From Marsupella aquatica (lineage: Eukaryota; Marchantiophyta): a stretch of 64,000 nt of DNA. A program made the position numbers and the translations under genes. The notes beneath the pieces were generated by a model. It was not told the DNA's origin. It searched no databases and was given only the letters and a program-made list of their open reading frames with translations. This document shows, piece after piece, positions 12,563-25,433 of this stretch (position 1 is the first letter of the stretch; each line of letters starts with the position of its first letter). The DNA lies in the NCBI GenBank assembly GCA_973895155.1, contig OZ316895.1, positions 5,146,001-5,210,000 on the forward strand. Direction: 5' to 3'.

Positions 12563-13796
12563 GAAGTTTTGGAAGAATTTTTTAACCCCTTACTTAATGG
12601 AATATTCTTGGAATATTCTCAAATTTGGTTTCAAAACACTCTATGATTCTTATAATTCTCAAAACTGTATTAAAATAACCTTAGTTACTTTCTTCAACAC
12701 AACTTTAAAAGTTTTTCACTAAACCCAATAAAAACACCCTATAGTTACTTATTTGTGTAAGATGGGTTGGAAGAAAAGAAGTGAGTACCCCGTGAGTCCT
12801 ATAACCAAAGTCACCGATGGACCATAAATACGTGACTTTCAGCCAAGGCCCCTTTTAGTCTCACTAGACATTAACGGGGCATGGCTGAGTATTGCAACAC
12901 CGTACTATAATTATCATAGCAGGGTGTCTCAAAGCTTCATTGTTGCGGATCATGGCTTTTGATCATAAACAAATGGCCATAGCCTTTTCATAGGGTTATG
13001 TAAGAGGCTTTTTTCAGATAGCCTCTATGGTGACTTATGGTCATGGCATAGGACCAGTCTTTATGGAAAATTGGATTACAAATTTGGTAGTCCTTAACTA
13101 GCTTTTTATGTTTGTAATAGTAACTTGGTAGTTAAGGTCCATCAAATTTTGAGGATTTGAGACCCCCCTGGTAATTGCAGATGGAAGTGTCATCAAGTAT
13201 AAGTGAGATGGCCAATTGCACACTATTATCATTGTAAGTATTGATGTTGAGCAAAGTGTTCTCAAACACAAGTGAAATATATAGCCAAGAAGTCTGCCCC
13301 TCTAGGGAGTTGACAAATTGACCTGACAACTGGATTTCAAAGAGTGTGCTAGATTAGGGAAAGTGATAGGGTTTTAAATGGGCGTGGAAAAGGTGCACAA
13401 TGGCACATTTAGGTCCATGTTTTGGCTAGGAGTGAATATCATTGTAATCAATCAACCAGGGAAGCTTCCAACTAGAATGACATTTTGCAAACAGACAAAG
13501 ATGAATGGACCAATAATAATAAGATCAGCATGACAAAGACCAATGCTCAGCTAACATTAATAATAAGAATAAATTGGACACCTTTAACAGTGGACCCATA
13601 CTTCAGCAAATTTAGCATGGGTCCATGCTCAACTAATTTCAGAGCTGGACCCATGTGATTGCAACTTTATTTAGGTTTATTATGGGTCCATGCCATTGGG
13701 TCACTACAATGTAGGACAAATATCAGATTTTGTTGTTGTCAGATTTCTCTAAATGAACAACTATCAGATTTTGTGTGTTGTCATATTTCTTGAAAT

Positions 13797-13928
13797 GAAT
13801 GAGATTTGACTTCAGGCACCATGCCCTACTTTGGGAAAGGCAAAGTCAAAGCCTCTCTAAATGAATGAGATTTGACTTCAGCTACCATGCCCTACTTTGG
13901 GAAAGGGGGTATCAACGTCAAAGCCTGA
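13797..13928. repeat. Tandem duplication of a 66-bp unit
   Basis: Two units starting at 13797 and 13863 share 'gaatgagatttgacttcag' and 'ccatgccctactttgggaaa'. They lie in an intergenic stretch (12600-14900) with no recognised gene. Confidence 0.7.
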
Positions 13929-14959
13929 CCTTCACTCTCAAAATCAAAGTTCACTGGAGTGTTGCATCATGGAAAAGAATCACTTCAACAACTTGTCTCG
14001 CAACTTGTTTGCGGTTCACTTGTCGACTTTGGGGCCAAATTGACTGATTAGAGAGTGATGCCAAGTGAACTCACATCTGATCAAACTTGAAGCTTTCATC
14101 CCATTTTATTGTATTTTGTGATCTTTCAAGTTTATATGAAATCTGACCACTCGCCTGGAAGAGTGACTACTCTTTTGAAGGGGCTAAATAAGAGGGAAGG
14201 AATAATTGTTAAGAAACTAAGAAATTTTATTCTTCACATGGAAGAGGGACTACTCTTTTGAAGGGGCTAAGAGGAATAAAAATGAGAGGACTTTTTGTGT
14301 TTCTATTTCTTAGTCATCTATTTGTTGAGGAGAAAAGATGGACATGGAACACATGGATAATCTCTTTTAGGAGAAATGATGGATACGGAACACATGGATG
14401 ATTGCTTTTAGATTATTTCTTTGTTTGAGGGTGGACTATATAGGATTAAGGGTATCTTAAAGTAGGAAAGGAATGAAAAGACAAAAAAAGACATTTATGT
14501 TCTTTGGTCAGGATGGAGTAAAATGGTTGTACCTTAAGGGGAGTGATAGAAAAAGGTAAAGAAAATGTATTTTTTTAATTGTTGGGATATTATATTCTTT
14601 GCACTAGTTATTTTCAACCTTTTAGGATGGGTGGATGGAAGTTTAACAGTATTTTAAGAGGAGGAATAAAAAAGGCAAAAAAAAGTGAGAGCTTTTGATT
14701 TTTATAAATCTTTGTTCAAAATGGTCTTTTTCATCCTTTTTCCTGCAAGAGGCAAACACTATTTGATGGAGTTTTTTCTAAAGTAACAAATACAATATGA
14801 AAATCAAAACAGAAATATATATAGATATGTATTTTTAATTTTTTTCTAAACTTCTGACTCATTTGTAAACACAAATCTAGATGTTTGTTTGAGTTATTAT
14901 AGGACATGGGTTGGGTGTACATTTATTTAGGTTAGGTGTGATATTAATCAGGACCTAAC

Positions 14960-15560
14960 TAGGGTTGGGGATGTGGTTGTTGTTGATCCTACCGGGGGAG
15001 CCATGTTGCGGTTGCCACCCATGTGCCTGGCCATGCTGCGGCCAAGGCTGCCAGCTCAAGGAGAAGGCCTATGCAGTTTGCTACCCGGGGATTCTTTTCT
15101 ACCCCTTGAGGTTTTTGGTGCTCTCCACCATACCTTTGATCAGTTCTTGAGGGCTGGTGCAGTTTTTTGTATTGAGAGACTGCCTTTCCCCCCAGTTTCA
15201 GTCCTCACCGCCTTTTTTGGTAGCAGGTGTTTGTGGCTCTCCAACGGGCCCAGGCATTCTCTTTCATAGGGCTGAGGTAGTTGGTTTTAGGGCCTTCCGC
15301 CTGGTTCCACTTCGTGACACTCCTATGCGGTTTACTCCTAAGTTCTACCAGCCCGTTCATTTATTCACTAAGTAGGGTGTTAGCCTTCAAGGCTCCTGGC
15401 TCCAAATTTGGAGGTTACTTTTTGGCCTTGTGCCTCCTTTGGCTTGTAGTTGGGTACCCTTGGCTTGTTTTTCTTGAGGCCCTTTCCCCTTTTTTACTCC
15501 CCATGGTTTTTTCCTCCCCCTTCACTTCATTGGGTTTTATTGCCTTCGGGATCTTGTCCT
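14960..15560 (+). repeat. Decayed dispersed repeat, possibly LINE-derived
   Basis: This T/G-rich segment is related to 39030-39360. Both contain, in order, 'gccttttttgg/aagcaggtgt', a 'ggaggt/gcggttgga/tt' phrase, 'gacactcctatgc' and 'cctgagctttacca/ctaagttctaccag'. T-rich lettering on the coding strand is reminiscent of LINE 3' tails, but no reverse transcriptase is readable, so the class is uncertain. It abuts the 5' end of the plastid S20 gene. Confidence 0.35.
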
Positions 15561-15651
15561 CCGGTTCGGCGTTTTCTTCCTTTGTGCACTACATACATGT
15601 AAGGCGGAGCGAATCGGATTGTTCTCTGCAACTCTGTTCTCTTCAACTCTC

Positions 15652-16695
15652 ATGGCGATGGCGAGTCTCTGTGCTGCTGCTGCTGCCTCCGGCTGTGTAG
15701 GATTGCTGCCACAACCGGCAACAGCCTCCATCTCGCAACGCTCGTCCACTTCGAGGGCGGCACTGACGTCCTCCTTCACCGCTTCTCGCGCAGTCGCCCC
15801 GTCGTTGTCCTGCTCCTTCGCCTGTATGGCATTCTGTTCTCTCTCGATTGGCCTTGGGAATTTCCATAGCCAGCTCGAACTTCCGCTTTCTCTTGCGTAT
15901 GGTGTCTATGTTGAGTGGTTGAATGTGGATTTTGACTAGGAATGTATGGCTCTCCATGGATTGCAGTTGCGAGGCCTGTATGCCATGTTGCGCCGCGCAG
16001 ATTGGTGATTCGAGCAATGGCCGATAAGGAAGCAGCTCCCGTCAAGAAGAAAGAGGACTCTGCCAAGAAGAGGGCTAGATTAGCTGAGGACAGGCGTGTA
16101 TACAACAAGTCGAGGAAAACTGAGATCAAGACGCGCATGAAAAAGGTAAGTCTGTGTAGGATTCGGGTATCTGTTTGGACCTATATTCGAACACCGTTCC
16201 CAATCGCGTGTATTGGGAAGGCGTCTCGTAATTTATCTGGAGAGTGGGAGACATGTAGATGCCGGAAGGTGGATTAATGATGAATTAATGGAAGAGATTG
16301 GTTTAGAGTGGAGTGTGAAGCGGTAAGATGAGTTTACCGTGGAGACGATGATCACAAACAGAACTTTCGTTTAGCTCAGGGTGGAATGAGCTTAGGATTT
16401 TGGGTTCACGTGGTATTGAATCTGAGTTTGAAGCACGTCAATGAGCTGACACTGACATTGGTGAAAGCAGGTCTTTTTGGCTCTCGACAGCTTGAAGAAG
16501 AGTGGTGCTGAAAGTCCGGAGGAAATCAAGCCAATTGAGAAATTGATAGCAGAAGCATATTCGATCATTGACAGGTCAATTAAGGTTGGAACCCTGCACA
16601 GGAACACAGGGGGTAATAGGAAATCACGCTTGGCTCGTGCAAAGAGGGCTGTAGAAGTTCAGCTTGGTTGGTACACCCCGACACCAACAGCATAA
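15652..16695 (+). CDS. RPS20: Plastid 30S ribosomal protein S20 (nuclear-encoded precursor)
   Basis: Small-subunit ribosomal protein that binds 16S rRNA in plastid ribosomes. Three exons (15652-15823, 15967-16145, 16471-16695) join in phase to 191 aa. Residues 1 to about 80 are Ser/Ala-rich with few acidic residues, a typical plastid transit peptide. The mature part begins around MADKEAAP and carries the family's basic helices (KKRARLAEDRRVYNKSRKTEIKT) and the conserved HRNTGGNRKSRLARA block in the last exon. The exon 1/exon 2 junction (GCCT|GTATGG to TTGCAG|TTGCG) is my inference; an alternative start at 15942 on unspliced RNA would give a shorter leader. Length agrees with plant homologues of about 200 aa. 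Confidence 0.9.
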
Positions 16696-19600
16696 AACTA
16701 GCTAGGTTGCCAAAAATCATTCCGATATTTTCAAGTTTCTCCAGTAAAGGCCACGGGTCTCCCTCGGATTGGTATGCCGTGATTGTCTCTACTGTAAATT
16801 CATTTGCACAATTGGTACGATTTCATCTTTTGGCAACCTTTTCATTGGGCCTCCCAGTATATTTCACTTTGATGAGTATGTCTCAATTTCGAGCTTGCTT
16901 AGATTGCCTGGGGTAGAGATTGTATTCACAAAGGTAAAGTAAGCTCCTCGGAGATCTGAATTAGAATCGCAAAATCCGTAGCTCACACCTAAAGTAGAAA
17001 CCATTTACTTTTTTTGTGGTAGTCTTTTCACCGGTGTTCTCTAGCTTGTGATAGCGTCATCAATGTGACCGTGTGTGGGGTTTTAACCTTTCCTTTGAGA
17101 ACTGTAGTAACTTAAACGGCTGAAGTCCAGGCATGTCCTTAACCTCTAGCCGATCTCGAGGACTGGTCAAGCTGATACTCTTGTTCTTGAGAGAAGATCT
17201 GATGTGAATTCGAATATCTGTGCTGAGGCTTCAGGCGACGGTTGGGAAACGACGTATTCCGTTGCAAATGGTACATTAGATTTGTTTTAATCGGCACAAA
17301 TATGGGATCATCTCCTAAAAAGCTTTGCTTGTGGCTGCACGAATCCAATTTGCATTGGGGTGACCTTTATCCTTCATACCCGACCACGAGCTCAAATTTT
17401 GAGCCCATCAAGAGATAATATTGTTTGACGGAGTGCCACAATAACGTGTATAATTCTGGATCGGTTCCTGTAAAACTACGGCAGGGACAATCATGAACAT
17501 TTTGATAGGGAGAAGGTTAAAGTCAATTTGTTGCAGTACAACACAGGCGAATTACAAATTTAAGGTGGCTGACCAGTTGTGCCATCAGGTCACCGGTTGT
17601 TGCCTGGGTGCCCAAGAAGTCAACCCACTGAAAAACAGCCCTGCTCCAATTGCTAGTTTGGTATTCCAGGAGGCCAGGGCTGCGGTTCAAGAAGGAGACA
17701 AAGTAGGCGGAGGAGTGCAGCGAGGCGCTCCTAAGCTTACTATGTTTGGTCTATCCTCGTAACCATGTATATGTGTCTATGAATCTCAACTGAAAAGCTT
17801 TATGATGTTGCTTTTGATATCGATTTTCAGTTTCAAGCGATATCTTCAACAGATAAATATTTTCTGAAAAGAAGAGTTTGCAGCAGTGGTACTATTTTTC
17901 CGGGAAGATTTGCATTCCTCGACGTTTGAAGTTCTCCACTCGCACCGGTTGAATTCAAGTTTTGCCTTTGACTAGTGAGGGAGAAGATTAGCGGTAGTTG
18001 CTGTTGCAAAGTGGAAAGGAGCACAATGATTACGAGAAACAATCCCGAGAGAAGGTGAGCAGGAGGACGTGGTTGCTAAATGGTTCCGTGTGTCGGTATT
18101 GAATGGAATTACAGGAGCGAGGGACAACGTTAGAGGAAACATAGATGTATGTTCGATGCTTCCGAGTATTACATAAATCAGTAGAGTGGAATCTCTCATA
18201 ATCAATCTATTTAGGATCAACCATGAACAACCGCAACATGAACAACATTGTGGAGATCAGCACCACTGTTGTAGAGAAAGATGGGGCCAACAGGGCTAGA
18301 AGTCAATCCGCTCCAGCACTTCTCAGTCGGCATAAATCCCCTCCACAGGTCACGCGCTATTGTGCTGCAATTCAGTACGCAAATCTCTTGAAAGAAGCAG
18401 CGGAAGAGATACGGACTCAACGACTCGAAGCGGAGGCAAAGATAAGAAGAGTTTAAGGAATCGATCATGATTTCAATTATGGTATGATCTGTCCAGGACC
18501 TCCTCAAAAGCTCAGACTTGATAGCTCCAGGGTCTCACTTTCTCTGAGGGACTATTACGCCGGGAAAAGTGGGCCTGTTTAAGAAGATTTCAGGTGAGGA
18601 TGATTAAATGGTTTAAGTATTTCATATCATAAACCGCAGCGAAATTCAGGGTAATTTGCTCAAATTAAAGCTTTCTCTGCCCCTAAGACCTGTAGGAATT
18701 GTTCACGAAACGCGGGCACTCAATTGCTGGCATCGAAACGGGACGATGAATAGACAGTGGACAAGAACACAGCCGGTTACTCACAAATGTGCTCCTGTAC
18801 TCGTAACGGTTGGTCCTTCGAAGTATTTGGGGATCGAAATTGACATGAAGACACAGGGAGTGCCAATCTCGAAGAAAATGGCCAGAGTTGACGGGGGGGA
18901 CAAGTACAAGCCAGTCATATCAAGGAGGTTGATGGGAAACCTCTTCGAAGAATTTCCATTCTCATTTAAGGAAGGACTCTACCAGGTGTAGTGAAAGGTG
19001 CGAGTCTCACTAAAAGTTACTTCCCTGCATCTGCGTGAGGTGACTCCATATTTGGAAGCACAGTCCGGTTCTATTGTGCAATACTATCCCTGTACAGGAC
19101 AATTCTACTGGTCTCTCAGGTTATTCCTTGGATCTGGCCTTCGCATGCAACACCTAAGCCTAAAGGTAGAACCACCCACAAATGAAAGCTTCACTGCTCA
19201 AATGCAAATACGAAGAACTTGAGCGGATCTCCTTGTACGTAAGCATGAGCTGGAAATAGTGGCAGACTACGGTAAACTTTAAACTGCGACCATTGCAAAC
19301 CTAGGGATCGACTCAAAGACACCTGCTGGTTTTCCCAACTGTCAAATCCTCTGAACAGGCATTTCTATAAAAATCCTGGAACTCAAGGTCTTTACTGGCA
19401 AATCCGAGGCATCTCCAAGACTTCAATTCTACTCAATCAATGTTTTCTAATTAACGTATGAGAGTTGTTTCCGGAGTGAAAGTAGATGGACATCCCCCAA
19501 TAATCCCCACCATCAGTAATTTAGGGTCGTATGGATTGATGCGCAATGCTAGGATTTGGATAGACTAGAAACTACAGTTTCCCCGAGGCTTGAATAGTGC

Positions 19601-19800
19601 CTCAACACCTGCTGGTATGCCGGAAACCGCAAGGAGCTTTTCAGCAAGACCTGGCATCAAAGAACGTCTCCCCAACAAATAGAGACATTGATACAATTGT
19701 TCTGACATAATGGAAACCAGCGTTTGAAAAATTCGGATGGAGGGATTGAGAGCCCATTCTTGACGTCAGTGAATGACATCTCGTTGACAGTATGCAAACT
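16696..19800. other. Intergenic between convergent S20 and amidotransferase genes
   Basis: Holds the 3' untranslated regions of both neighbours. Two plus-strand open frames at 18223-18456 (77 codons) and 18656-18991 (111 codons) match nothing I recognise and have no splice or codon evidence. No RNA gene or repeat array was seen. Confidence 0.4.
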
Positions 19801-22000
19801 TTAAGATCTTTTCCGTTTTAGGAAACCCTTACACAGCTGTACTAAAGCCTCTCGATCTGCTTGTCCTGCCCTTAAAGTCGCCCTTGCATCCTTCGCCAGT
19901 TCTTCCTGTAGAGTGACAGCTCAAAACAAATTTCAGGCTCTATGGCCACGAAAACACAATACAAATGCTAACGTCAATCTCTTCAGGAACAGTAGGATCA
20001 ACTTAACAAGATCTACTAGAACTGATCTTGACTAAAAGCAATCGAGGTTGATTCTTCATTGTAAGCTCACCATCTAGATAAAAGAGTAGGACACCAACTC
20101 TGAAATGTCTGTCTAGGTTACGTAAAGTCTATAGTAAGGACAAATGAAGGAAAAAGAGATGGTCAACAAAATCACGGACTTAAGTGCAACTGTCCAACTT
20201 AGGGTAGTGCCAGAAGGGATTGTACCGTCAAAAGTCCAAGGCTGAGACGACTGTCAATAAGGTCGTTTACAACGTCTTCTGTGTACTCAGGATGTCCTTG
20301 GATACCTAAAACATGGTCACCTACTGCAAACACCTCGACTGGAGTTCTCTCAGAGAAACCCAGCAACTCCCCTCCTGGGGGGATCTCCTGGACCTGCAAC
20401 AAATAATAATCCAGTTAGGGTAGATCAGAAAACCACAGCGATTACTAGAAAGATGTCATAAGAGGATTTTGTTGCAGGAGGTCCATCCAAAATTGCTGCA
20501 AGATTTCAGAGGATGTTTTCTACTGGATTAAATGAAATCCTTCCTGGGCGTGCATCCACATTGCAATTGGAGGATGACCTGATCTTGATGAGATTGCATA
20601 AGTCTGAAGACTGGTGGGACTCCAACGGCATAAGATTTGGAAGCTAGCGCTGCGGTGGTCTGAATCTGTCGTAGCCCTATCTCCCATCCAACATCAGTTC
20701 TGCCCGTTCTGCCTCCGAGTGCACGGGAAAGGACCTGCAAGCACAGTACCAGGTGAACTGCACACCATTGAGACAGAGGAGAATAATTTTGTTTGCAGGT
20801 GGTAGAGTTCAAACAATAAAATTACAATCACTTGAATCGGACAGAATCCATATCAATGTTCAGCAAGAAAACTACCGTAAATGAACTGAAAATTGCTTGT
20901 TCTAGCCATTCACAAGTACGTAGCTATGTTTGCCAACAATATTTTCTGAAATGAAATGCAAAGACCAGCCAATGCTTGATTTGTCCAAACGGTCCTCCGA
21001 AATATTGTGCGTAGAGACTGATAGAAATCATCTCCACGTAAAATATATTAGAGTGATCAACACCACAAATATTGGCTGGCCGATCTCACCATTTACCGGT
21101 GTATCAGATCCCGTACTGTATCGTTTCGTACCACTGTCAATGACGTTAAACTAAGACAACCATAATGCACACCATTCACAACATAGGTGCAATATAATCT
21201 CTGCACATCCTCGGTAGTGATTCCAGGGAGCACAGAGGCCCAGAGAAGTTCCCAGAAATTCTCACCTGATGTCCAAAACAGATTCCAAGTATATTTTGCT
21301 TCCCCTTCTTCTTTTTCTCATGGATAGATTGGAGAAGAGCGCAGAGCTTTGCAATCCACTCTTCACTGCCGTGTGCATCATGTTTACTTCCCGTGATCAC
21401 GAACCCGTCATACTGCTCCAGCTCCTCCTCCGCTGGAAACTGCCCGTCCACCACCGCACATATGTCCCACTTGTCATACGGATCGCCAAGCAGCTTGACA
21501 AGCATCTTACCGTATCCTCCATAGAGGTTCTGAGTGTAGTCCGACGCATGGCCCGTGAGAAGAACGCAATACCTCCCCCCCACCAGAGATTCTTCAGACC
21601 CGGTTCCGGTCGAAAGCGAAGAAGTAGAAGCCTCATTCAATTCCTCAGCTTCTGTGCTACCACTTCTGCTGCTGCTCACCGCTCTTGCCGTGAGGAAAAT
21701 CGACGGATCCATATCTCGGAGCGATCGAAATTGACGAGCTTCTCTGAGTCTCGCGCGATTCTCTCTGTAGAACCGGACCACCTGAGTTCGAGCTTCGAAT
21801 TCTCCTCCGCTCCTATCTAGAGCGCCGGGGCAGGGAAACCCAACTCGAGTGAGTGCCCAGGTCGTCGGATTCGGAGAGTGAAGGCTTCTCAAACGCTGCT
21901 GCGGCTCCTCCTGCGACCGAATTGCAGCTAGAGCAGCAATTCGAGTTCGAGGCAGAGGGGAGCGCACGGCAGAAGCTAGAATGGAGAGTCTGGCGATCAT
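19801..22000 (-). CDS. Class I glutamine amidotransferase-like, gamma-glutamyl peptidase type
   Basis: Cytosolic gamma-glutamyl peptidases (GGP) of plants cleave gamma-Glu from glutathione conjugates in glucosinolate/camalexin synthesis and glutathione turnover. Four in-phase exons (22000-21266, 20734-20579, 20393-20226, 19905-19801) give 387 aa. The nucleophile elbow GICFGHQ puts the catalytic Cys at residue 241; the partner motif GIQGHPEY places His 331 and Glu 333. ITGSKHDA and SHQDQV are typical of this branch. The protein is longer than the usual 250 aa because of about 140 residues before the domain, rich in Ser, Arg and Ala. That leader may be an organelle presequence, or translation may begin at internal Met 97. 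In a plant lacking glucosinolates the role is more likely general gamma-glutamyl hydrolysis; substrate is inferred from the family. Confidence 0.88.
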
Positions 22001-22204
22001 TTTCTCCTACTTTCTCCCGTGTGAATGAGTTGATGGATTGAGGAATGGATTGATGGACGTAACAACTGGTTGATCAATCCACTCGAATGACCGCCATTCG
22101 GGTGAATTGATCCATCAATTGGGGTGCGTGAATTGATGGATTGGAGGCTGGGTGAGCTGCTTGCTCGATCACTTGAGCTGCTTGCTCTCTCCTTGCTCTC
22201 TCCC

Positions 22205-22236
22205 TCTGTGTCTGTGTGTGTGTGTGAGAGAGAGTC
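22205..22236. repeat. Microsatellite (TG)n(AG)n
   Basis: A TCTGTG/TGTG run passes directly into GAGAGAGA, just upstream of the amidotransferase start. It may lie in that gene's 5' untranslated region or promoter. Confidence 0.8.
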
Positions 22237-22924
22237 CATTGGTGTCCAAATTAGTTTAATCATTGAGTTGCTCTCTTTGGTTGGTGATTATTTTAATTTT
22301 AATTTAGGCCTTCGATGGCTGGCTTCCTTGTTATTTTTTCTACCTGCAAATTACTTTAACACCCCATATATATAAACCCTTCCATTTATTATTTCTTTGT
22401 CCAAATTGATTGAACCCCTTTAAGTTCATTTCTTTCTCTGCCACCTTTTCTCTGCCGTTAATTGAAGGGAAATGAAAACATTTCATGCCCAATTGGTACT
22501 CACTACCTCAAGGGCGATTCTGGACCAGTGCGTCACATAGATCTACTGTGCAGAACACATACCTTATATCACATTGAAAATAGAAATCATTCTGACGTTC
22601 CCATCACCCACAACCTCCTCTGGGCCCGCGCCTCCTTCTCTTGGGCACAGAGTTTTAGATTTTTTGATGCTCTTCATCATTTCAAGTTTTATAGTTACTT
22701 TATATTTCCATTATCTTATGCAAAATATGCATTTAAATAAATTTAGAGATGATAGTAAAACTTAATTTTTATATGTTTTCCAATAAGTTAAAATAGTCAA
22801 GCGCTAGAATGATGCTCCCATATGATGGGAGCAACAGGAATTTTACCCTCCAGATTAATTTAGCCACATTTTGTATCATTTAACTACTGAGTTGCCCCCA
22901 TTGTATGATGGGAGCAAACACTCA

Positions 22925-23180
22925 TTTTTGACACCCAGGAGAGCATTGGTAGTGAGTCACTAGTGGATCTTAATATCTTTTGATTTTTGCTGACTTTTGT
23001 ATTTCTAGTGCATTTCTAAGACTCCACATGGCTAGCCAGTTAGCTAGCCAAAGGAGGAGTCCCAAAATTTGGTGATGCTAACCAGGTTTTGGCTAGCTAG
23101 GGATTAACTTTGTTAGCGAAGTGGGTTATTTTACTCATATGTTGAAAACTTTTCACTGTTTGCTCGCAAGCTACCCCCAA
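22925..23180. repeat. Dispersed repeat, copy B
   Basis: Partner of 2890-3180: a GGCTAGCcagttaGCTAGCC palindrome, 'ggaggagtccc' and 'ttttcactgtttgctcgcaagc' occur in the same order and spacing class. Flanking copies of 'tatgatgggagcaa' are found at about 22817 and 22903. No coding capacity. Confidence 0.45.
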
Positions 23181-23435
23181 GCTGACCCCCTCAAACCTTA
23201 GCTTTTCGACCATCGTCAGAGGGAGTTACCTTTTTAACTTTTTGGACATCTTGTGCTAGATGAAGCTGGGTTCTCCTCCAGAACTAAGTTTGTCCTATTC
23301 TGAACTTTAGGTGACTTAAGGAAATAAGTGCTGGGAGGCCGGTTTGAAGTGACAGGCAACTTGCCGAGTTGCCCGGCACGTAAACTCGGCATTTGCCGGA
23401 CAAAAATGCCTCCATTTGACGCATATTCGCTCTTA

Positions 23436-23860
23436 TTCCCCGGCCCGGCCCGAATTTCTCCCGGCCCGGCCCAAACTCTTCCTGGCCTCATCCCGGACCC
23501 TACCGCCCTTCCCTTCCCGCGAACCAAACCTACCCGGCCTGCCCCCCCCCCCTGCCCTCACCTGAGCCTGGACCCGACTGGGTCCGGGTGAGGAGGCCGG
23601 GTGAGGAGGGGAGGAGGGGAGGCCGGGTGAGGAGGGGAGGAGCCGGGTCCGGGTGAGAGGGTCCGGGAATGAAATCCTGGAAAAGTCCGGGCCGGGGCTG
23701 GGGCCGGGACCGGGAGAGTCAAAAGGGGAGCAAGGCCGGGGGAAGGGGCCGGGGGGAAGGGGGAGAGAGAGGAACTCAGGACGGGAGGTCATGGCCGGAC
23801 CGGGCCGGGACCGGGGGATCGAGACCAGGAGAGTCCGGGTGTCGACTTGCCGGTTGACGG
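23436..23860. repeat. GC-rich, strand-asymmetric low-complexity block
   Basis: From 23436 to about 23577 the plus strand is C-rich (repeated CCCGGCCCGGCCC-type phrases and a C-run). From 23578 to about 23850 it switches to G-rich (GGTCCGGGTGAGGAGGCCGG-type phrases repeated several times). The switch point itself is an imperfect palindrome around CCCGACTGGGTCCGGG. The two arms are partly complementary, so the block can fold back, and the G-rich arm has many G-quadruplex-capable runs. Long open frames across it are composition artefacts. Confidence 0.75.
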
Positions 23861-25433
23861 CCTCAGAAGGGTCTATTTGTAGGGCAAGTCCAAACCGGGC
23901 TGGGAGGCCCAAACATAGTTTCACCCTGGTAATGAACACCCACTAGTTGATGTCGATGTCAACCAGTAACTCACGCTGAATTTGAATAGAAATGCTGGTC
24001 AACTCATCTGATTTCAGCCACTTTATGGATAGCTCAAATGTGGGGGTGGTAGAGTCATCCAGAATATTATGGCGAGATTCACAAATTTATAAATGAAAAA
24101 CACACAGAGGGAGGATGGTACAGCATGAGGAAGTGCGAAGGACTTTGCACCATAACCAACGACAAGGAAAAAATGAGGAAAATTCATTAAAGTCTTCTTG
24201 TCAATAAAATGATAGTTGGTCAGTATTGTTTCAGTTAGAGGGGACCAGCACCAAGTGTATGCAAATGAGGGCAATAGGGCATGTCAAAGCAGGGCCGTCA
24301 GTGAGGTATGGCCATGGATGTAAAATGGTTTTATTGCCAGGACAAAAACCTTATGGGCTACCTGTAAATATGCCCCATAAGGATCCAATGTCAAATTTGA
24401 TCATAGCCATAAATTTGATCACTGCCGTTGTGGCAATGCTTTGACACCCTAATGCCTACTAAAGTTCTCCTTTATCTTTACTTACCTCTAAGATAATTCT
24501 GTTCTATCTGGTGAAAGCATTTGAAAGTAACCACCCCTCCCCAGAGGAACCCTGGGTCAGTCTGGCGTGGGGGTGATAACTTCTAGTCTTGGTTTCCTGT
24601 TCCTCTCTTGGCAAATTGCAAGATTGGCCACTATCCCTAGTTCATCACTCGTCTTATATCATCATTCAATCATTCATTAAAGGTTCTCTGCACATCATCA
24701 CATTTTTTGTCCCTTGTTCTGTTTTTGGTTCGTGGTTGGACTCAGTAGACAAATCGGTTCAATTCGATGATTCTAAGATGCTAATCTCTACGCAACAAAA
24801 TCATACATTTTATCCAAGGTGAGAGATGAGGGCCTTTTCTGTCCTTAGCCACTATCAAGATGGAATCTGAATAAGAAAATTTCTCGACAGAACTCTTTGC
24901 TCGGTAATTGAAAGTCTCAGCTAAGCATCCTTCACTAAATCTCGACCGATTGAAAAACATTCAAGAATTTCTGTTTGATAAGATTCTTAAAAATTGGACT
25001 TTGATGGGCGCCCCCACACAGCGCTTGCTAAATAACTTTATTTGTACTCACAATGACCAATTCTGAGAATATCAATTTTTACACACCTACAACGGTGGCA
25101 AGAAGAAGTTGCTACACATTTTCGAGAACTGAAGTCCGCTGCGCTAAATGCGATTAGGACATTATCCAGACCAGTGTCCAATCCGAGGAGGGTGCCGGTT
25201 GTAGAAGAAACCAGTCACCAGTCACTCCCATGCCAAAGAATCTTCGAGAGAGAAAACTAGCAGAGTCTGAGGTATCTGCAACCTATGTCTGCTGAACAAG
25301 AGATCCCAGCAAACAACAGGAAGCGTTGAAGAAACTGAAGTCCTCAACTTTATGGGCCAAGATCCTTTTACTGGCGAGCCAAGAAGACTTTTCTTTAGCA
25401 AGGCACTGCGAGGCATGAGTACAATGGCCATGA
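23861..25433. other. Intergenic, 3' flank of the desulfhydrase gene
   Basis: No gene recognised. The right end should carry the 3' untranslated region of the minus-strand gene whose stop is at 25434-25436. Confidence 0.4.

Noticed and set aside
15942-16277. Alternative unspliced start for plastid S20 at 15942
   Set aside because: It would give only a short leader, whereas the spliced upstream exon supplies a full Ser/Ala-rich transit peptide with matching phase.
18223-18456. 77-codon plus-strand ORF with a helical C-terminus
   Set aside because: No recognisable family, no splice or promoter evidence; length is within chance expectation.
18656-18991. 111-codon plus-strand ORF
   Set aside because: No recognised motif and no starting ATG at the given start; probably chance.
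23433-23946. Overlapping 97-168 codon ORFs rich in Pro, Gly and Arg on both strands
   Set aside because: They arise from the GC-rich low-complexity block, which has few stop codons in any frame.
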